Of a stretch of 64,000 nucleotides of DNA, positions 46,101-53,975 are shown one piece after another. Position 1 is the first letter of the stretch. Every line of letters starts with the position of its first letter. The notes beneath the pieces are model-generated. The model was not told where the DNA came from. It saw only the letters and a list, made by a program, of their open reading frames with translations, and ran no database searches. This stretch comes from Ktedonosporobacter rubrisoli (GTDB taxonomy: Bacteria; Chloroflexota; Ktedonobacteria; Ktedonobacterales; Ktedonobacteraceae), in the NCBI RefSeq assembly GCF_004208415.1, contig NZ_CP035758.1, positions 7,812,001 to 7,876,000 of the forward strand, in the 5' to 3' direction. A program made the position numbers and the translations under genes.

Positions 46101-46926
46101 AAAAATCGTGAGCATAACTGGCAGCCTGAATAAGCTTGGCAGTTTCCTTGTCCCGGCGTTTAAAGGCAGTGAAGTAATGTTTGAGCTGATTGGAGAGCAG
46201 CCCGTTGGTAAAGTCCTCTTTCTCCGTATCGATGCTCATATCGCTGAAGGCGCTGCGGCTGCGATTGTAATAAAGCTCGCTGGCCAGCATGTGCCGAATG
46301 TTCTCGATATTGCTCAGATCGTTGGCATCTTCAAGATGGCGCACTGAAAAGACTGAGAGGTCGATACAGAGAATACGCCAGTAATGGCTATACTTGAGCA
46401 GCAGCAGCGTATCTGCTTTAAGAAAATTGCCTTTTTGCTGATGTTGCCTCATCTCCTCTTCGCTAAGGATAAGCGGCGCCGGCGCCGAGCCTTGAAATTG
46501 CTGCATCAGGGCCTCGATAGCCGCCTTATCGTTCTTGTTATAAGTATAGAGACTGTTCTGACCATAGAAGTTGCATTGCAGGTAAACTATCTCGCGGGGT
46601 ATATTTTTGCGCTGCTGGGCAAAAGAATCGAGAAACTCAGTAAAGAGATTGAGCCCGGCCAGGTAGCCCTTCTGGAAGAAGTAGAGTACCCAGCGCCGTA
46701 AGATCTCTTTCTCTAGCGGATTGATCAAGCCTGTGAGTTGATACAGTGCGCCCAGAATATGCTGAATCTTCAACTGGCTCAGATCGTTCTTGTAAAGCTC
46801 ACCGAAGCGTGTCTTGACTTGCTTGTGTTGATTGATTGCCGCCAGAAAGCCAGTATTGAAGCCGATCTCGAAGATGCGCCCGAGATGCTCGCCTAATGTG
46901 TTGCGCTGCTCGCCAGCTGTTTCCAT
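43165..46926 (-). CDS. P-loop helicase-like protein of unrecognised subfamily
   Basis: 1253 aa. The first ~400 residues are helical with no known motif. Walker A is LTGNPGIGKTTAIVNF (about 430-445). The acidic motif LFIMIDEVTGDESG (about 635-650) departs from DEAD/DEAH. The second lobe has VVFMTASASRGLSFPQATRILIDIPH (about 840-868) and LMEILQVIYRGRGG, resembling the helicase motifs IV-VI region, where an Arg finger would lie. A further ~350 residues have no match. It lies 15 bases after the 1045-aa gene, with GGGAGG before its ATG, so the two are co-transcribed and probably function together. A role in defence is inferred from location only. Confidence 0.72.
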   Translation of the reverse strand: METAGEQRNTLGEHLGRIFEIGFNTGFLAAINQHKQVKTRFGELYKNDLSQLKIQHILGALYQLTGLINPLEKEILRRWVLYFFQKGYLAGLNLFTEFLDSFAQQRKNIPREIVYLQCNFYGQNSLYTYNKNDKAAIEALMQQFQGSAPAPLILSEEEMRQHQQKGNFLKADTLLLLKYSHYWRILCIDLSVFSVRHLEDANDLSNIENIRHMLASELYYNRSRSAFSDMSIDTEKEDFTNGLLSNQLKHYFTAFKRRDKETAKLIQAASYAHDFYNFLVRKDILKSTDKVLFNVIGYTDRAVNAMSLKQDQVNLLKTCAEIYKTHLADQAIGEVRAQVLNQIQRAARKGFGGERKFVQQLVHLVDNGDGVHWLEHTETLEDFLNTRTPITAQHLSPTLQAQLRPDEYAQKHALDVHALLTSKELENRKPYLFLTGNPGIGKTTAIVNFLKRARQRGEGFLFLYISPRKQVNLDIIKKFREDTGEPACSDTFALTSNSIIIRNNAAQKTVHYYSDLRHDTFQEQNVTFIHAESEEAQDQRISARKLEEIQEGLLIDKGERISGVLDSLCTALHITLEKPLAQAIIATVAIQSLKRLNDAKGTTLHHLDTIFKGVYNDQGKLIPHKMELLSRNIKHLFIMIDEVTGDESGVEFLHGLHTFLENRELLTSPHINTKVIVADASIVEPEIITQHLGSVTYEPDKIYFRRLGPSSAQAYPLHAESFHFLKEPATVINANTFPASKLHLSYKIGVDALQFDPNTFLQRSKQLEQATKARIITDIITGLDKENIAQQLVYIQDKQRLSELILDIRKARGKFEYKTDYLEIHANISEQDKQDIDEYRKTTRVVFMTASASRGLSFPQATRILIDIPHFEIEQNLMEILQVIYRGRGGERDQEEKQIIFYLTDQIIYTEAADREQAVREGMVRLLNVLLILKTSMMTRISGSLQLGINQHFMMVPIGGKSVYSAGETFTSRISNLIREAQTLARRHYGDKRLKVVQESLMSILEHVRISLRPLSLKPASGELKRENYIAQIPRFAYDFEQRLRRGFDQLLTLPPLERAYINGSLLVVPIVNMSMQEAYWMQFERVWKENQAQSIDLLKMMRDLSGDKQYPPSFQMALKDGIALIKALQEMAENKIPHYEQESHHPDQHYVLPLVTFLTQQEMREHFAGDPEPNDADNPLQLPFHTLLERYVRTLYSADSMLPIGKQYDDFPFLVFRSLNVKEARSRMFTGKYLFMSQELNILNMLLSSTPD

Positions 46927-46941
46927 GCTTACTTTTCCTCC

Positions 46942-49900
46942 CTACTTATATGTTGTATGCAGTATCGCCCGCACGACGTTGAGAAAGGCAAGGCTATTAA
47001 AGCGCGCCCTGCCAGTCATGTGGGGAAAGATCGAAAGGGCGCCCACGGATTTATCCCCGATAATGTCGGTATAGGGATCAAGCTTAAAGGCCACCGGATT
47101 ATCTTTCTGGCTGGCCTTCTCATAGCGCGAGAAATGCAGCAGGGTGATGAAATCGAGCAGCTCAGTCTTGAGGCTCTGGTTTGCAGAGTCATTGAGCAGA
47201 TCGTTCCAGATGTACTGATCGTAGCTAGGATCATCATCATAGACGTTGATCAGCGTGGCGTAGGACATCACGCCGTTATAGACGGTATCCTTATTCACCG
47301 TAATACCGTTGAAGAGGTTGAAGAAAAGCTGGGAGCGTCGCGTGGGATCGTTGCTCACCTTACTCAATTCTCTGATATCATCGATATAGAGCGAGTCGGG
47401 ATGCAAAAGCTTCTTCTGGGCTGCCTTGCGATTGATGACATAGTATTTGTCGCAGAAGGTTGGGTAAATTTTGATATTCTGATCTACCGCGCGCATAGCC
47501 TGAATAATGTCTTTATTCATGAAAAAGAGCTCGCTATTGCCGCTATCGGAGATGTTGAGTGTGCTGGTGTAGGGCGCATGGGCAACGTAGAGGAAGTGCT
47601 GATAGCCCTGCTGCTGATACTTTTTGACTTGCTCAATGATGACATCTGGCCGGCTGAACAGCTCCTTGCTATTCTGGTTGGCCGAGAACGTGTTAAGCGT
47701 GCGCACGGTAATTGTGTCGTCAAGCTGGCGCTCAATCCCCACCACTTTGCCGATGATACAGGCCTCGTAATAGTCAGGGGCTTTCAGGTTTTCGTCGCTC
47801 TTGCGGCTGGAGACCACAATGATCGCTAGCTTGTTGAGCTGATAGGCGCGCGCACCGTTGTTGGCTGGGGCCGCCTGCGTTTGTTGCAGGTGGAAGGTGT
47901 GCGGCAAGGCCGAGTAGAGCGAGTAGAGGGCATTGCCCAGCTTGTAATTATTGCCCATGACTGTATCGAGCTGGAAGCCCTGCGAGCCGCTCATATAGTC
48001 GGCGCTCAGCAGATGCGCGAGCTGTTTGGCAAGGGCGTGCATAAAGCTCTCATCGTCGTATTTCTCGCCCTTTTCGTCGGGAGCCTGCTCGGCATTGGCG
48101 TGTATGCAGATGATCGGCGCAAAGAGCTTGCTCTTTCTGTCCGTCGGCAGGCTATCGGCAAGCAATTTGATCATTGTGTAGGCGAGCAGGGCGTAGGTGA
48201 AGCGATAGGCGAAGGCCTCGGGCGAGTCCGTATGGACTTGAGGGCGATGGCGATAATAGAAGGCAATGCGCTTGATACCCTGGTAGACAGTTTTATATTT
48301 ATCTGGCGCCTGCTGGTCGACGGGAGCCAGAAAGGTTGGCAGGACCTCAATGCCGGCGGTCTGCGTACACATTGTGAAGTGTTCGGGCGGTTTTTCGGTA
48401 GGATAATAGTAGATTGGCTCAAAGGCCATCTTGATCGGCAGCCGGCTTAAGGTATTTGGGTCGGGAGCGTCGCTGGTGACGGCGATATACTTCAAGGCGT
48501 TGCGCCCGTTGCGCTGATCGAAGGTCTCCTGAAAAAAGTTCCCCTGGATGATCTGGTTGACGTCTTTGGTCAGGATGCTTTTATCAAGGGTCAGCGCCTT
48601 GTCATAAGTCTTGCGCTCCGGGCCGATATTGGCTTTGTGCAAAAATTCTTTCAACTTGTTCCGCAAAAGCGTGAGGTTTTCAGTGACGCCGTTTTGGGTA
48701 ATGGTACGTTTTAATTTTTGCAGCGCGGTTATGGCCTGATGATCGTCGTTGGACTGCAGAGCGGGCAGGATGTGCTCTTCAAAGTAGAGGCCAGGGCGGA
48801 AATCCTTATTCTCCATTTCGACAAACACAAAGCAATAGAGCAGGGCGACCTTCAAAACCTTTTCATAGAAGCTTCGTTCCCGCCGAGAAGCTTTTTCCCT
48901 GGCTTGATATTCTGAACTGCTCGGATCGAGCAAGGCCATATTAAAGTCAAAGACCGAGTGCCCTTTTCCGCCGTGGTTGTGGACCGCGCCGTTAAGTTTC
49001 AGCTTGACGCCGGAGATGAAGGTCTTGGCCTGACGCTGCTGATCGGTGTTTTCGCCAAGGAAGCCATCGATCTCGGTGATGATGGGTAAGGGGCTGAAGG
49101 CATCGGCGCGCGCAAAGATGTCGCGATAGTTGAACTCGTTTTTGTGCAGGAAGACTGTATAGTGGCTATATTCTTTATCGGCCTGGCGGATGTAAGCGTC
49201 AAGCGCCTGCAGGCGGAGAATAAGATTGCCCAGGAGGATAATAGCTTTTTCTACTTGTTTGGCACTATCGCTTTGGCCCTGCTTGAAGTCTTTCCGTCGC
49301 CAGTGAAACATGCCCTCGCCAAGATAGCGCAGATAGCACACGCGCGCTTCGCGCTGAATGCGCGCAACCGACTCCTTGACGATGATCTCTTTGAGCTGGT
49401 TGAGATTAGAGGTCTGCTGGTTCTGGGCAACCTCAAGATTCTCGTGCGTATCGGCAATATCGTCCTCATCGCAACCCGGATACTGCTCGATATAGGCATT
49501 GATGCTCTTGGCGATCTGCTCGTTAAAGCTGCCAATATTGGTAACGCTAAGGGTTAATTTATGGGCCTTGAGCCAGAGCTCTTGGCCGTCTTTACCATCG
49601 CTGGCGTGGATATTTTGCCTCTGCAAGGTGTGCTCTTTGTTGAGGGGATAAGAGAGCGCCTTAGCCTGGTTCTTGATAAATGTATCGATGGGCGCCAGCA
49701 GCGCAGTGGCATATCTCTCAAGCGAGCTGTGCTGAAGCTTGCTTTGCATTCTCTTGAGGAGCTGCTCAGCCAGTTCCTCGATGACTTTGTGCTGTAGATC
49801 GTGGCTGAAGTCGGTTTTCTCATTGATATCAAGGGCATGCACCGTGGCAAAATTCAGACCGTCTCTGACCTCGAAAGGGATGTAATTGCCAGTCTTAAAC

Positions 49901-50079
49901 TGCTTTCCTACGGTTGCCGCTACTTTATCGATGTCGAAGGCAAGCGAATCTGCCTTGGTAAAAAGATAGTCGTCTTTGCTGTCAGTGACTGTGATGCGTA
50001 AGGCCTGTTGAATGGCCTGTAAGAGTTTTTCATAGTGGACGGGCGAGAGATTATTCTCGTCGTATTCTATGCTGCTCAT
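46942..50079 (-). CDS. Large protein of no recognised family, partner of the P-loop helicase
   Basis: 1045 aa, soluble, mixed helical and beta. No enzyme motif was recognised. Features: a helical N-terminal third with acidic stretch GCDEDDIADTHENLE (about 200-215), a segment LKLNGAVHNHGGKGHSVFDFNMALLDPSS (about 360-390) with clustered His, and an alpha/beta C-terminal third (NKLAIIVVSSRKS; QHFLYVAHAPYTSTLN; IKIYPTFCDKYYVINR; LLDFITLLHFSRYEK). The order and spacing of the C-terminal strands faintly recall a PIWI-like RNase H fold, but catalytic DEDx residues are not evident. The start is forced: an in-frame TGA lies just before ATG 50079. A 14-codon leader ORF overlaps the start by four bases. 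Confidence 0.7.
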   Translation of the reverse strand: MSSIEYDENNLSPVHYEKLLQAIQQALRITVTDSKDDYLFTKADSLAFDIDKVAATVGKQFKTGNYIPFEVRDGLNFATVHALDINEKTDFSHDLQHKVIEELAEQLLKRMQSKLQHSSLERYATALLAPIDTFIKNQAKALSYPLNKEHTLQRQNIHASDGKDGQELWLKAHKLTLSVTNIGSFNEQIAKSINAYIEQYPGCDEDDIADTHENLEVAQNQQTSNLNQLKEIIVKESVARIQREARVCYLRYLGEGMFHWRRKDFKQGQSDSAKQVEKAIILLGNLILRLQALDAYIRQADKEYSHYTVFLHKNEFNYRDIFARADAFSPLPIITEIDGFLGENTDQQRQAKTFISGVKLKLNGAVHNHGGKGHSVFDFNMALLDPSSSEYQAREKASRRERSFYEKVLKVALLYCFVFVEMENKDFRPGLYFEEHILPALQSNDDHQAITALQKLKRTITQNGVTENLTLLRNKLKEFLHKANIGPERKTYDKALTLDKSILTKDVNQIIQGNFFQETFDQRNGRNALKYIAVTSDAPDPNTLSRLPIKMAFEPIYYYPTEKPPEHFTMCTQTAGIEVLPTFLAPVDQQAPDKYKTVYQGIKRIAFYYRHRPQVHTDSPEAFAYRFTYALLAYTMIKLLADSLPTDRKSKLFAPIICIHANAEQAPDEKGEKYDDESFMHALAKQLAHLLSADYMSGSQGFQLDTVMGNNYKLGNALYSLYSALPHTFHLQQTQAAPANNGARAYQLNKLAIIVVSSRKSDENLKAPDYYEACIIGKVVGIERQLDDTITVRTLNTFSANQNSKELFSRPDVIIEQVKKYQQQGYQHFLYVAHAPYTSTLNISDSGNSELFFMNKDIIQAMRAVDQNIKIYPTFCDKYYVINRKAAQKKLLHPDSLYIDDIRELSKVSNDPTRRSQLFFNLFNGITVNKDTVYNGVMSYATLINVYDDDPSYDQYIWNDLLNDSANQSLKTELLDFITLLHFSRYEKASQKDNPVAFKLDPYTDIIGDKSVGALSIFPHMTGRARFNSLAFLNVVRAILHTTYK

Positions 50080-50120
50080 CTTTTCTCAACGTATGCATAT
50101 TTAAGTTGGTAAATATGCAT
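50076..50120 (-). CDS. 14-codon leader peptide overlapping the next start by ATGA
   Basis: ATG CAT ATT TAC... encodes MHIYQLKYAYVEKR and stops at TGA (50078-50076), which shares bases with the ATG of the 1045-aa gene (ATGA overlap). AAGGAGG (50130-50124) lies just upstream, with a short 3-base gap. The main ATG has no good ribosome site of its own, so translation is likely coupled to this leader, or the hairpin below brings the AAGGAGG near the main start. Whether the peptide itself acts is unknown. Confidence 0.55.
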   Translation of the reverse strand: MHIYQLKYAYVEKR

Positions 50121-50121
50121 A
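50092..50121 (-). promoter_or_regulatory. Perfect 12-bp hairpin covering the leader start codon
   Basis: TATGCATATTTA (50092-50103) and TAAATATGCATA (50110-50121) are exact inverted copies with a 6-base loop. In the mRNA this stem would hold the leader ATG (50120-50118) and sits next to the only strong ribosome site (50130-50124). As DNA it is also a good operator. Placement inside a translated leader favours an RNA role. Confidence 0.55.
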
Positions 50122-50197
50122 GACCTCCTTCTTCTAACACCTGTAACACATGCCTAAAACTTTTAACATGCTTAAACCAGTAGCAGCTATAAAGATG

Positions 50198-50242
50198 TAT
50201 ATATCACAAAAAAATGATTCCTGCAATAAATTGACTTATTGC
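50198..50242 (-). promoter_or_regulatory. Promoter and operator-like dyad of the 1045-aa/helicase operon
   Basis: On the minus strand, TTGCAG (50226-50221), 17 bp, TATATA (50203-50198); start near 50191. GCAATAA (50223-50229) and TTATTGC (50236-50242) form a perfect 7-bp dyad with 6-base gap over the -35 box. TTGCACAAG (50239-50247) and its inverse TTGTGCAA (50293-50301) lie further up. The rest of 50122-50464 holds no gene. Confidence 0.5.
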
Positions 50243-50464
50243 ACAAGATGAATAAATTCTTGTAATTATGTTCTATTTTTGTCTTCTTATCACTTGTGCA
50301 AAAGTATGTGTTTTGGCTGGCTATGCGTGCAAAAGGGTCAGGAATAGCGATTGGAGCGAGGTAGGTGGGGGATGAGTTGCTTCCATCATGAAAAGCAACT
50401 CGCAGGTTCGCGCTTGCTCTATGGAAAAGTGTGGCTAATGCATATGATGAAGATATTGCTGGTT

Positions 50465-50845
50465 TCAGTCGCCGGTCGGAATGACGTTAGCCCCTTCCAT
50501 CATAAGGATTACCGTGCGTTCGGGGGCCTTGGTTCGATGCACTACGCCCCTGGGAATCGTAAAGCCCTGCCATGGTGCAAGCTCAATCGTTTGGTCCTCT
50601 AGCTCAATGATGAAGCGTCCTTGCAAGACAAAGAAGAACTCGTCCTCATTGTCATGTTTGTGCCAGTGGAAGACTCCTTGCATGATGCCAAGCCGCACGA
50701 CACAATCGTTGACGCGGCTGAGCGTCTGGTTGTACCAGGGGTCCTGGCAGGCCTTGACCAGATCATGAACGTCAAGGAGCTCCAGGGGCTCATAGAATGT
50801 ATTTAAATTGATTGCATAGGATGTGCGTTCCTCGTTGGTTTCCAT
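50465..50845 (-). CDS. Small cupin-domain protein
   Basis: 126 aa, one cupin barrel. Conserved motif 1 is FHWHKHDNEDEFFFVLQG (about residues 58-75; His, His and Glu as metal ligands) and motif 2 ends PRGVVHRTKAPE (His near 101). Proteins of this size are single-domain cupins that bind a metal and act as sugar isomerases, dioxygenases or sensors; the exact activity cannot be stated. ATG at 50845. The gene lies just upstream of nothing on its strand, 47 bases downstream of the YbaK gene, with which it may share a transcript. Confidence 0.85.
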   Translation of the reverse strand: METNEERTSYAINLNTFYEPLELLDVHDLVKACQDPWYNQTLSRVNDCVVRLGIMQGVFHWHKHDNEDEFFFVLQGRFIIELEDQTIELAPWQGFTIPRGVVHRTKAPERTVILMMEGANVIPTGD

Positions 50846-50892
50846 CCTGGTCTCCTCGCTACTCGTGTTAAGGAAAAACGTGGGTCGTCAGC

Positions 50893-51423
50893 TTAAGCCG
50901 TTCTGTCTGGGGAAGCTAGACTTTCCGTAGAGGTTTCTCTGGGCTGGATAAGGCGGCCCAGGCGCGGCCGGGCTACTTTGACATAATCGCTGGCCCGCAA
51001 GGCCATTGAGCGATCCAGGCGCGCTGCATTGAAGTAGAGCTCCTCATTTTCGAGTAAGGCCGGATCAACGATCAGTTCCAGCTCGGGCGTAAAGGAGAAC
51101 GGCAGAATCGTCCCGGTTTCACTACCGGCCAGGCGTTCGGCGATCTCCGTGGAGGCAAAGGCCACATATGTTCCTCCCATGAAGGCCTTGACCGCAGCTA
51201 AGTCTACTTTGGCATCGCCGGGGACGACGGCAAGAACGTATTTCGTAACTTTTTTGCCAAGTTTGACCAGCAAAATAATACACTTGGCGGCCTGCTGGAG
51301 CGTATTCCCACGCAAGGCGCTAACCAGCTCAGTGCGGCCCTCGGGCGCATGATCAATGAGTCGATAGGGTATGTTGTCCTGGTCGAGAAGGGCGAGCAGG
51401 CGTGTATAGGCATCTTCTAGCAT
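50893..51423 (-). CDS. YbaK/aminoacyl-tRNA-editing-domain protein
   Basis: 176 aa. A YbaK/ProX-type fold: PYRLIDHAPEGRTELVSALRGN near the start, QAAKCIILLVKLGKKVTKYVLAVVPGDAKVDLAAVKAF (the conserved Lys within AAKCIIL is the catalytic or binding residue of this family), ETGTILPFSF and AARLDRSMALRASDYVKVARP. Members deacylate misacylated tRNA (for example Cys-tRNA(Pro) or Ala-tRNA(Pro)) in the cytoplasm. The specificity cannot be told from sequence alone. ATG at 51423. Some 47 bases separate it from the downstream cupin gene. Confidence 0.87.
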   Translation of the reverse strand: MLEDAYTRLLALLDQDNIPYRLIDHAPEGRTELVSALRGNTLQQAAKCIILLVKLGKKVTKYVLAVVPGDAKVDLAAVKAFMGGTYVAFASTEIAERLAGSETGTILPFSFTPELELIVDPALLENEELYFNAARLDRSMALRASDYVKVARPRLGRLIQPRETSTESLASPDRTA

Positions 51424-51686
51424 GCTTGCACCTGCGCCTTCTTTATGCGCTTTGCACCGCTTTGCGAGCGCGCTTTAGTTGTATCAAGGGCCGGGCAAGC
51501 CACCTGAAAGATTTTTTCTTGCATCGACATATCGAGCTCCTTTGAACTTTGCTATAAAAAGAGGGCTTGAAAAGGGATTGTTAAGGACCTATTCGCTGGC
51601 TCGCGGCGAGGCCTCAATTTCTCTCCTCTTTGCCGCCGTCAGACTGTGGAAAAACCAGAAAGCCTCGCTACTCTTGGCGACATTAC

Positions 51687-51722
51687 TTGGCAGGAACCAC
51701 GGCATATGCTATGATTCTGCCA
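51687..51722 (+). promoter_or_regulatory. Promoter of the GlxA-type regulator; leaderless start
   Basis: TTGGCA (51687-51692), 17 bp, TATGAT (51710-51715). The predicted +1 is at 51722, the A of the ATG. No ribosome site precedes that ATG, so the mRNA is probably leaderless. Confidence 0.6.
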
Positions 51723-52768
51723 TGAAAGAGAAGCTTTTGCCAGAGGTAGAAACGACAGGGAACAGCAAAAAACTGCCACATACAGTTGCGGCTCTCGCCT
51801 ATGATTCGGTTAATCCTTTTGAGTTAGCCGTGGCAAGTGAGGTCTTTGGCTTTGAACGGCCCGAGCTTGGAGTACCGTGGTACCGCTTTTTGATCTGTGC
51901 GGATGAGCCACGACCAATCCGCACGGCTGTCGGCGTCTTGCTCACGACTCCTTATTCGCTTGAGCACCTGGCTCAGGCCGATACGATTATTGTTTCAAGC
52001 TCGCGTCCCGGTATTGTTCCGGTTTCGCCGGCACTTCTGGAGGCCTTACGCCAATCCTATCGGCGGGGTGCGCGCTTGATAGCCTTCTGCACTGGCGCAT
52101 TTCTGCTTGCGGCGGCTGGCATCCTTGACGGTCATCAGGCTACTACTCATTGGGCCTGGGCGGACGAACTGGCTCGGCTCTATCCACGAGTGCGGGTTGA
52201 TGCGCGCCGGCTCTATATTGATGAGGGCCAGATCATGACCTCGGCCGGTACGACAGCGGCGATTGATCTTTCACTGTACGTGGTGCGCCAGGATTATGGG
52301 GCCGATATTGCGGCTGCCGTAGCCAGACGCATGGTAGTTCCTCTGCACCGCGATGGAGGTCAGGCCCAATATATCGAGACCCCTCTTTTGCCTGTCTCGG
52401 ATACCAGCGAGCCTTTTCACAGCACGCTAACCTGGGTAACCAGCCACTTGCAGGAATCCATCACGGTAGAACAGATGGCGGCGCGCGCGGCCATGAGCCC
52501 GCGAACTTTTGCCCGCCGCTTCCAGGCTACCCTCGGAACGACGCCCTATCAATGGCTGCTCCTTCAGCGCATTGCTCTGGCTCAGCGCCTGCTAGAAACT
52601 ACCAAAGAGCCCATCGAGCAGGTTGCGAGTCGCTCAGGTTTTAGCTCAGCGGCGACGTTTCGTTTGCACTTTCAGCGCTTCCGTCACATCTCGCCCCAGG
52701 CCTATCGCCACGCCTTTCAGCGCGAGGGCAGGCTGGAAAGCTCGTCAGTGCTCCTTCCCCTGGAGTAG
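51722..52768 (+). CDS. GlxA family AraC-type regulator with DJ-1/PfpI-like domain
   Basis: 348 aa. The N-terminal part (about 15-200) is a DJ-1/PfpI-like (class I glutamine amidotransferase-like) domain: VAALAYDSVNPFELAVASEVFG, LIAFCTGAFLLAAAGILDG (with the Cys at the nucleophile elbow) and ATTHWAWADEL. The C-terminal ~100 residues are the AraC/XylS double HTH (ITVEQMAARAAMSPRTFARRFQATLGTTPYQWLL; IEQVASRSGFSSAATFRLHFQRF). GlxA-type regulators sense small metabolites through the first domain. The frame is open to 51479, but the ATG at 51722 is chosen because conserved residues start shortly after it and the promoter ends on it. It may act on the next gene (alpha/beta hydrolase), whose promoter bears a 7-bp dyad. 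Confidence 0.88.
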   Translation: MKEKLLPEVETTGNSKKLPHTVAALAYDSVNPFELAVASEVFGFERPELGVPWYRFLICADEPRPIRTAVGVLLTTPYSLEHLAQADTIIVSSSRPGIVPVSPALLEALRQSYRRGARLIAFCTGAFLLAAAGILDGHQATTHWAWADELARLYPRVRVDARRLYIDEGQIMTSAGTTAAIDLSLYVVRQDYGADIAAAVARRMVVPLHRDGGQAQYIETPLLPVSDTSEPFHSTLTWVTSHLQESITVEQMAARAAMSPRTFARRFQATLGTTPYQWLLLQRIALAQRLLETTKEPIEQVASRSGFSSAATFRLHFQRFRHISPQAYRHAFQREGRLESSSVLLPLE

Positions 52769-52945
52769 TATTTCGGGATCGTTTCTTTGTAATGTGGTGG
52801 ATAGGCAGGATGTCGCGATATTTGGTCCCCTTTGCCTGGCAAACGCGCTGCACAAAGAAACCTGATGGCACACTCCCTGAAAGCTGCCGCAATGCCAACT
52901 GCTATCTTTCTTCAGCAATCGGCAAAACTTGATAAAACATTCAAT

Positions 52946-52983
52946 TGAGTTATATTGACAAATATATTAACTCAGGCTATAGT
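52946..52983 (+). promoter_or_regulatory. Promoter of the alpha/beta hydrolase with dyad over the -35 box
   Basis: TTGACA (52955-52960), 17 bp, TATAGT (52978-52983). TGAGTTA (52946-52952) and TAACTCA (52968-52974) flank the -35 box as a perfect 7-bp inverted repeat, a repressor-like layout. The rest of 52769-53069 holds no gene. Confidence 0.6.
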
Positions 52984-53069
52984 TGAAAAGGGAGCTTGGA
53001 AAGAGCTGGAGCTGACCAATTTCCCAAAACCGTTAGCAAAATACATCCAATGAAGAAGAGGTTTTCACT

Positions 53070-53975
53070 ATGGAAGCTGACGTACTTTGTCATGACCTTT
53101 CCTCTTTTGACGAACAGTACCCTGCCACACTCATTCCCCTCACCTTTGAAAGTCATGGGGACCAGCTCATTGGACGCATTCTTGTAGCTCAAGGAGCCGG
53201 GCCACATCCGACAATTCTGCTTTTGCACGGCTTCCCAGGCAATGAACAGAGCGGCGATCTGGCGCATATCTTTCGGCGGGCTGGCTGGAATGTCATGAGC
53301 TTCCACTATCGAGGAGCATGGGGCAGTGAGGGAGCCTTTTCCTATACCCATTCCTTCGAGGATGTCCCTGCCGCGCTCAGGATGTTGAAGACTGAGCAGA
53401 TGCAGGAACAGTGCCGGGTTGATCCTGAGCAGATTGTCTTGATCGGCCATAGCATGGGAGGCTTTGCGGCCCTATTTACGGCGGCCACTGATCCCTCCAT
53501 TCGTGCAGTTGCCTCACTCGCAGGTTTTCATCTTGGACGCTTTGCCCAGGAATTGCGTCAGGACCCTTTGCTGGTCGAGTCTACTGCAAGTGACTGGGAC
53601 TCCAGCCTTGCAGCATTGCGGGGAACCACTGGTGCGCAACTCGTGCAAGAGGTTCTCGACCATGCTGAGCAATGGACGCTGAATCATTACATGGACAGGT
53701 TGGCTCAGTGCTCTATCTTCCTGATTGGAGGCAGCCGCGACACGGTTGCGCCGCTGCATGTGCATCACACTCCGCTTATTGCTGCACTGGAACAATACTC
53801 AGCGTCTCATCCTTCGCCTACCAACGCTACCCTCCCTCAGATAGGCGCTCGGACTCCTGCTATCAGTTCGACCATTTTGCCCGCGGATCATGCATTTTCT
53901 GATGCTCGTGTAGCGCTGGCACAACACCTGCTTACCTGGCTTGAAAAGGTGAAACACGCAGACGGTTCGAAGTGA
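53070..53975 (+). CDS. Alpha/beta hydrolase
   Basis: 301 aa. Catalytic triad candidates: nucleophile elbow GHSMGG (about residue 131), acid in LIGGSRDTVAPLHVH (about 222) and His in LPADHAFSDARVAL (about 273). LLLHGFPGNEQSGDLAHIFRRAGWNVMSFHYRG is the typical oxyanion-side segment of the serine aminopeptidase/acyl-peptide-hydrolase-like group, with a small cap region between strands. The substrate (ester, amide or peptide) is unknown. The ATG follows a GAAGAGG sequence. It has its own consensus promoter with a dyad and follows the GlxA regulator, which may control it. Confidence 0.85.
   Translation: MEADVLCHDLSSFDEQYPATLIPLTFESHGDQLIGRILVAQGAGPHPTILLLHGFPGNEQSGDLAHIFRRAGWNVMSFHYRGAWGSEGAFSYTHSFEDVPAALRMLKTEQMQEQCRVDPEQIVLIGHSMGGFAALFTAATDPSIRAVASLAGFHLGRFAQELRQDPLLVESTASDWDSSLAALRGTTGAQLVQEVLDHAEQWTLNHYMDRLAQCSIFLIGGSRDTVAPLHVHHTPLIAALEQYSASHPSPTNATLPQIGARTPAISSTILPADHAFSDARVALAQHLLTWLEKVKHADGSK

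Noticed and set aside
43165..46926. Ordinary DEAD/DEAH helicase
   Set aside because: The Walker B position reads DEVT and the flanks lack motif Ia and III patterns I would expect, so only helicase-like is claimed.
46942..50079. Argonaute/PIWI protein
   Set aside because: Only strand order in the last third is suggestive. No DEDx residues, PAZ or MID motif could be seen, so it is left as unrecognised.
50351..50602. 83-codon rightward frame over the cupin gene
   Set aside because: It is antisense to a clear cupin gene and has no family pattern.
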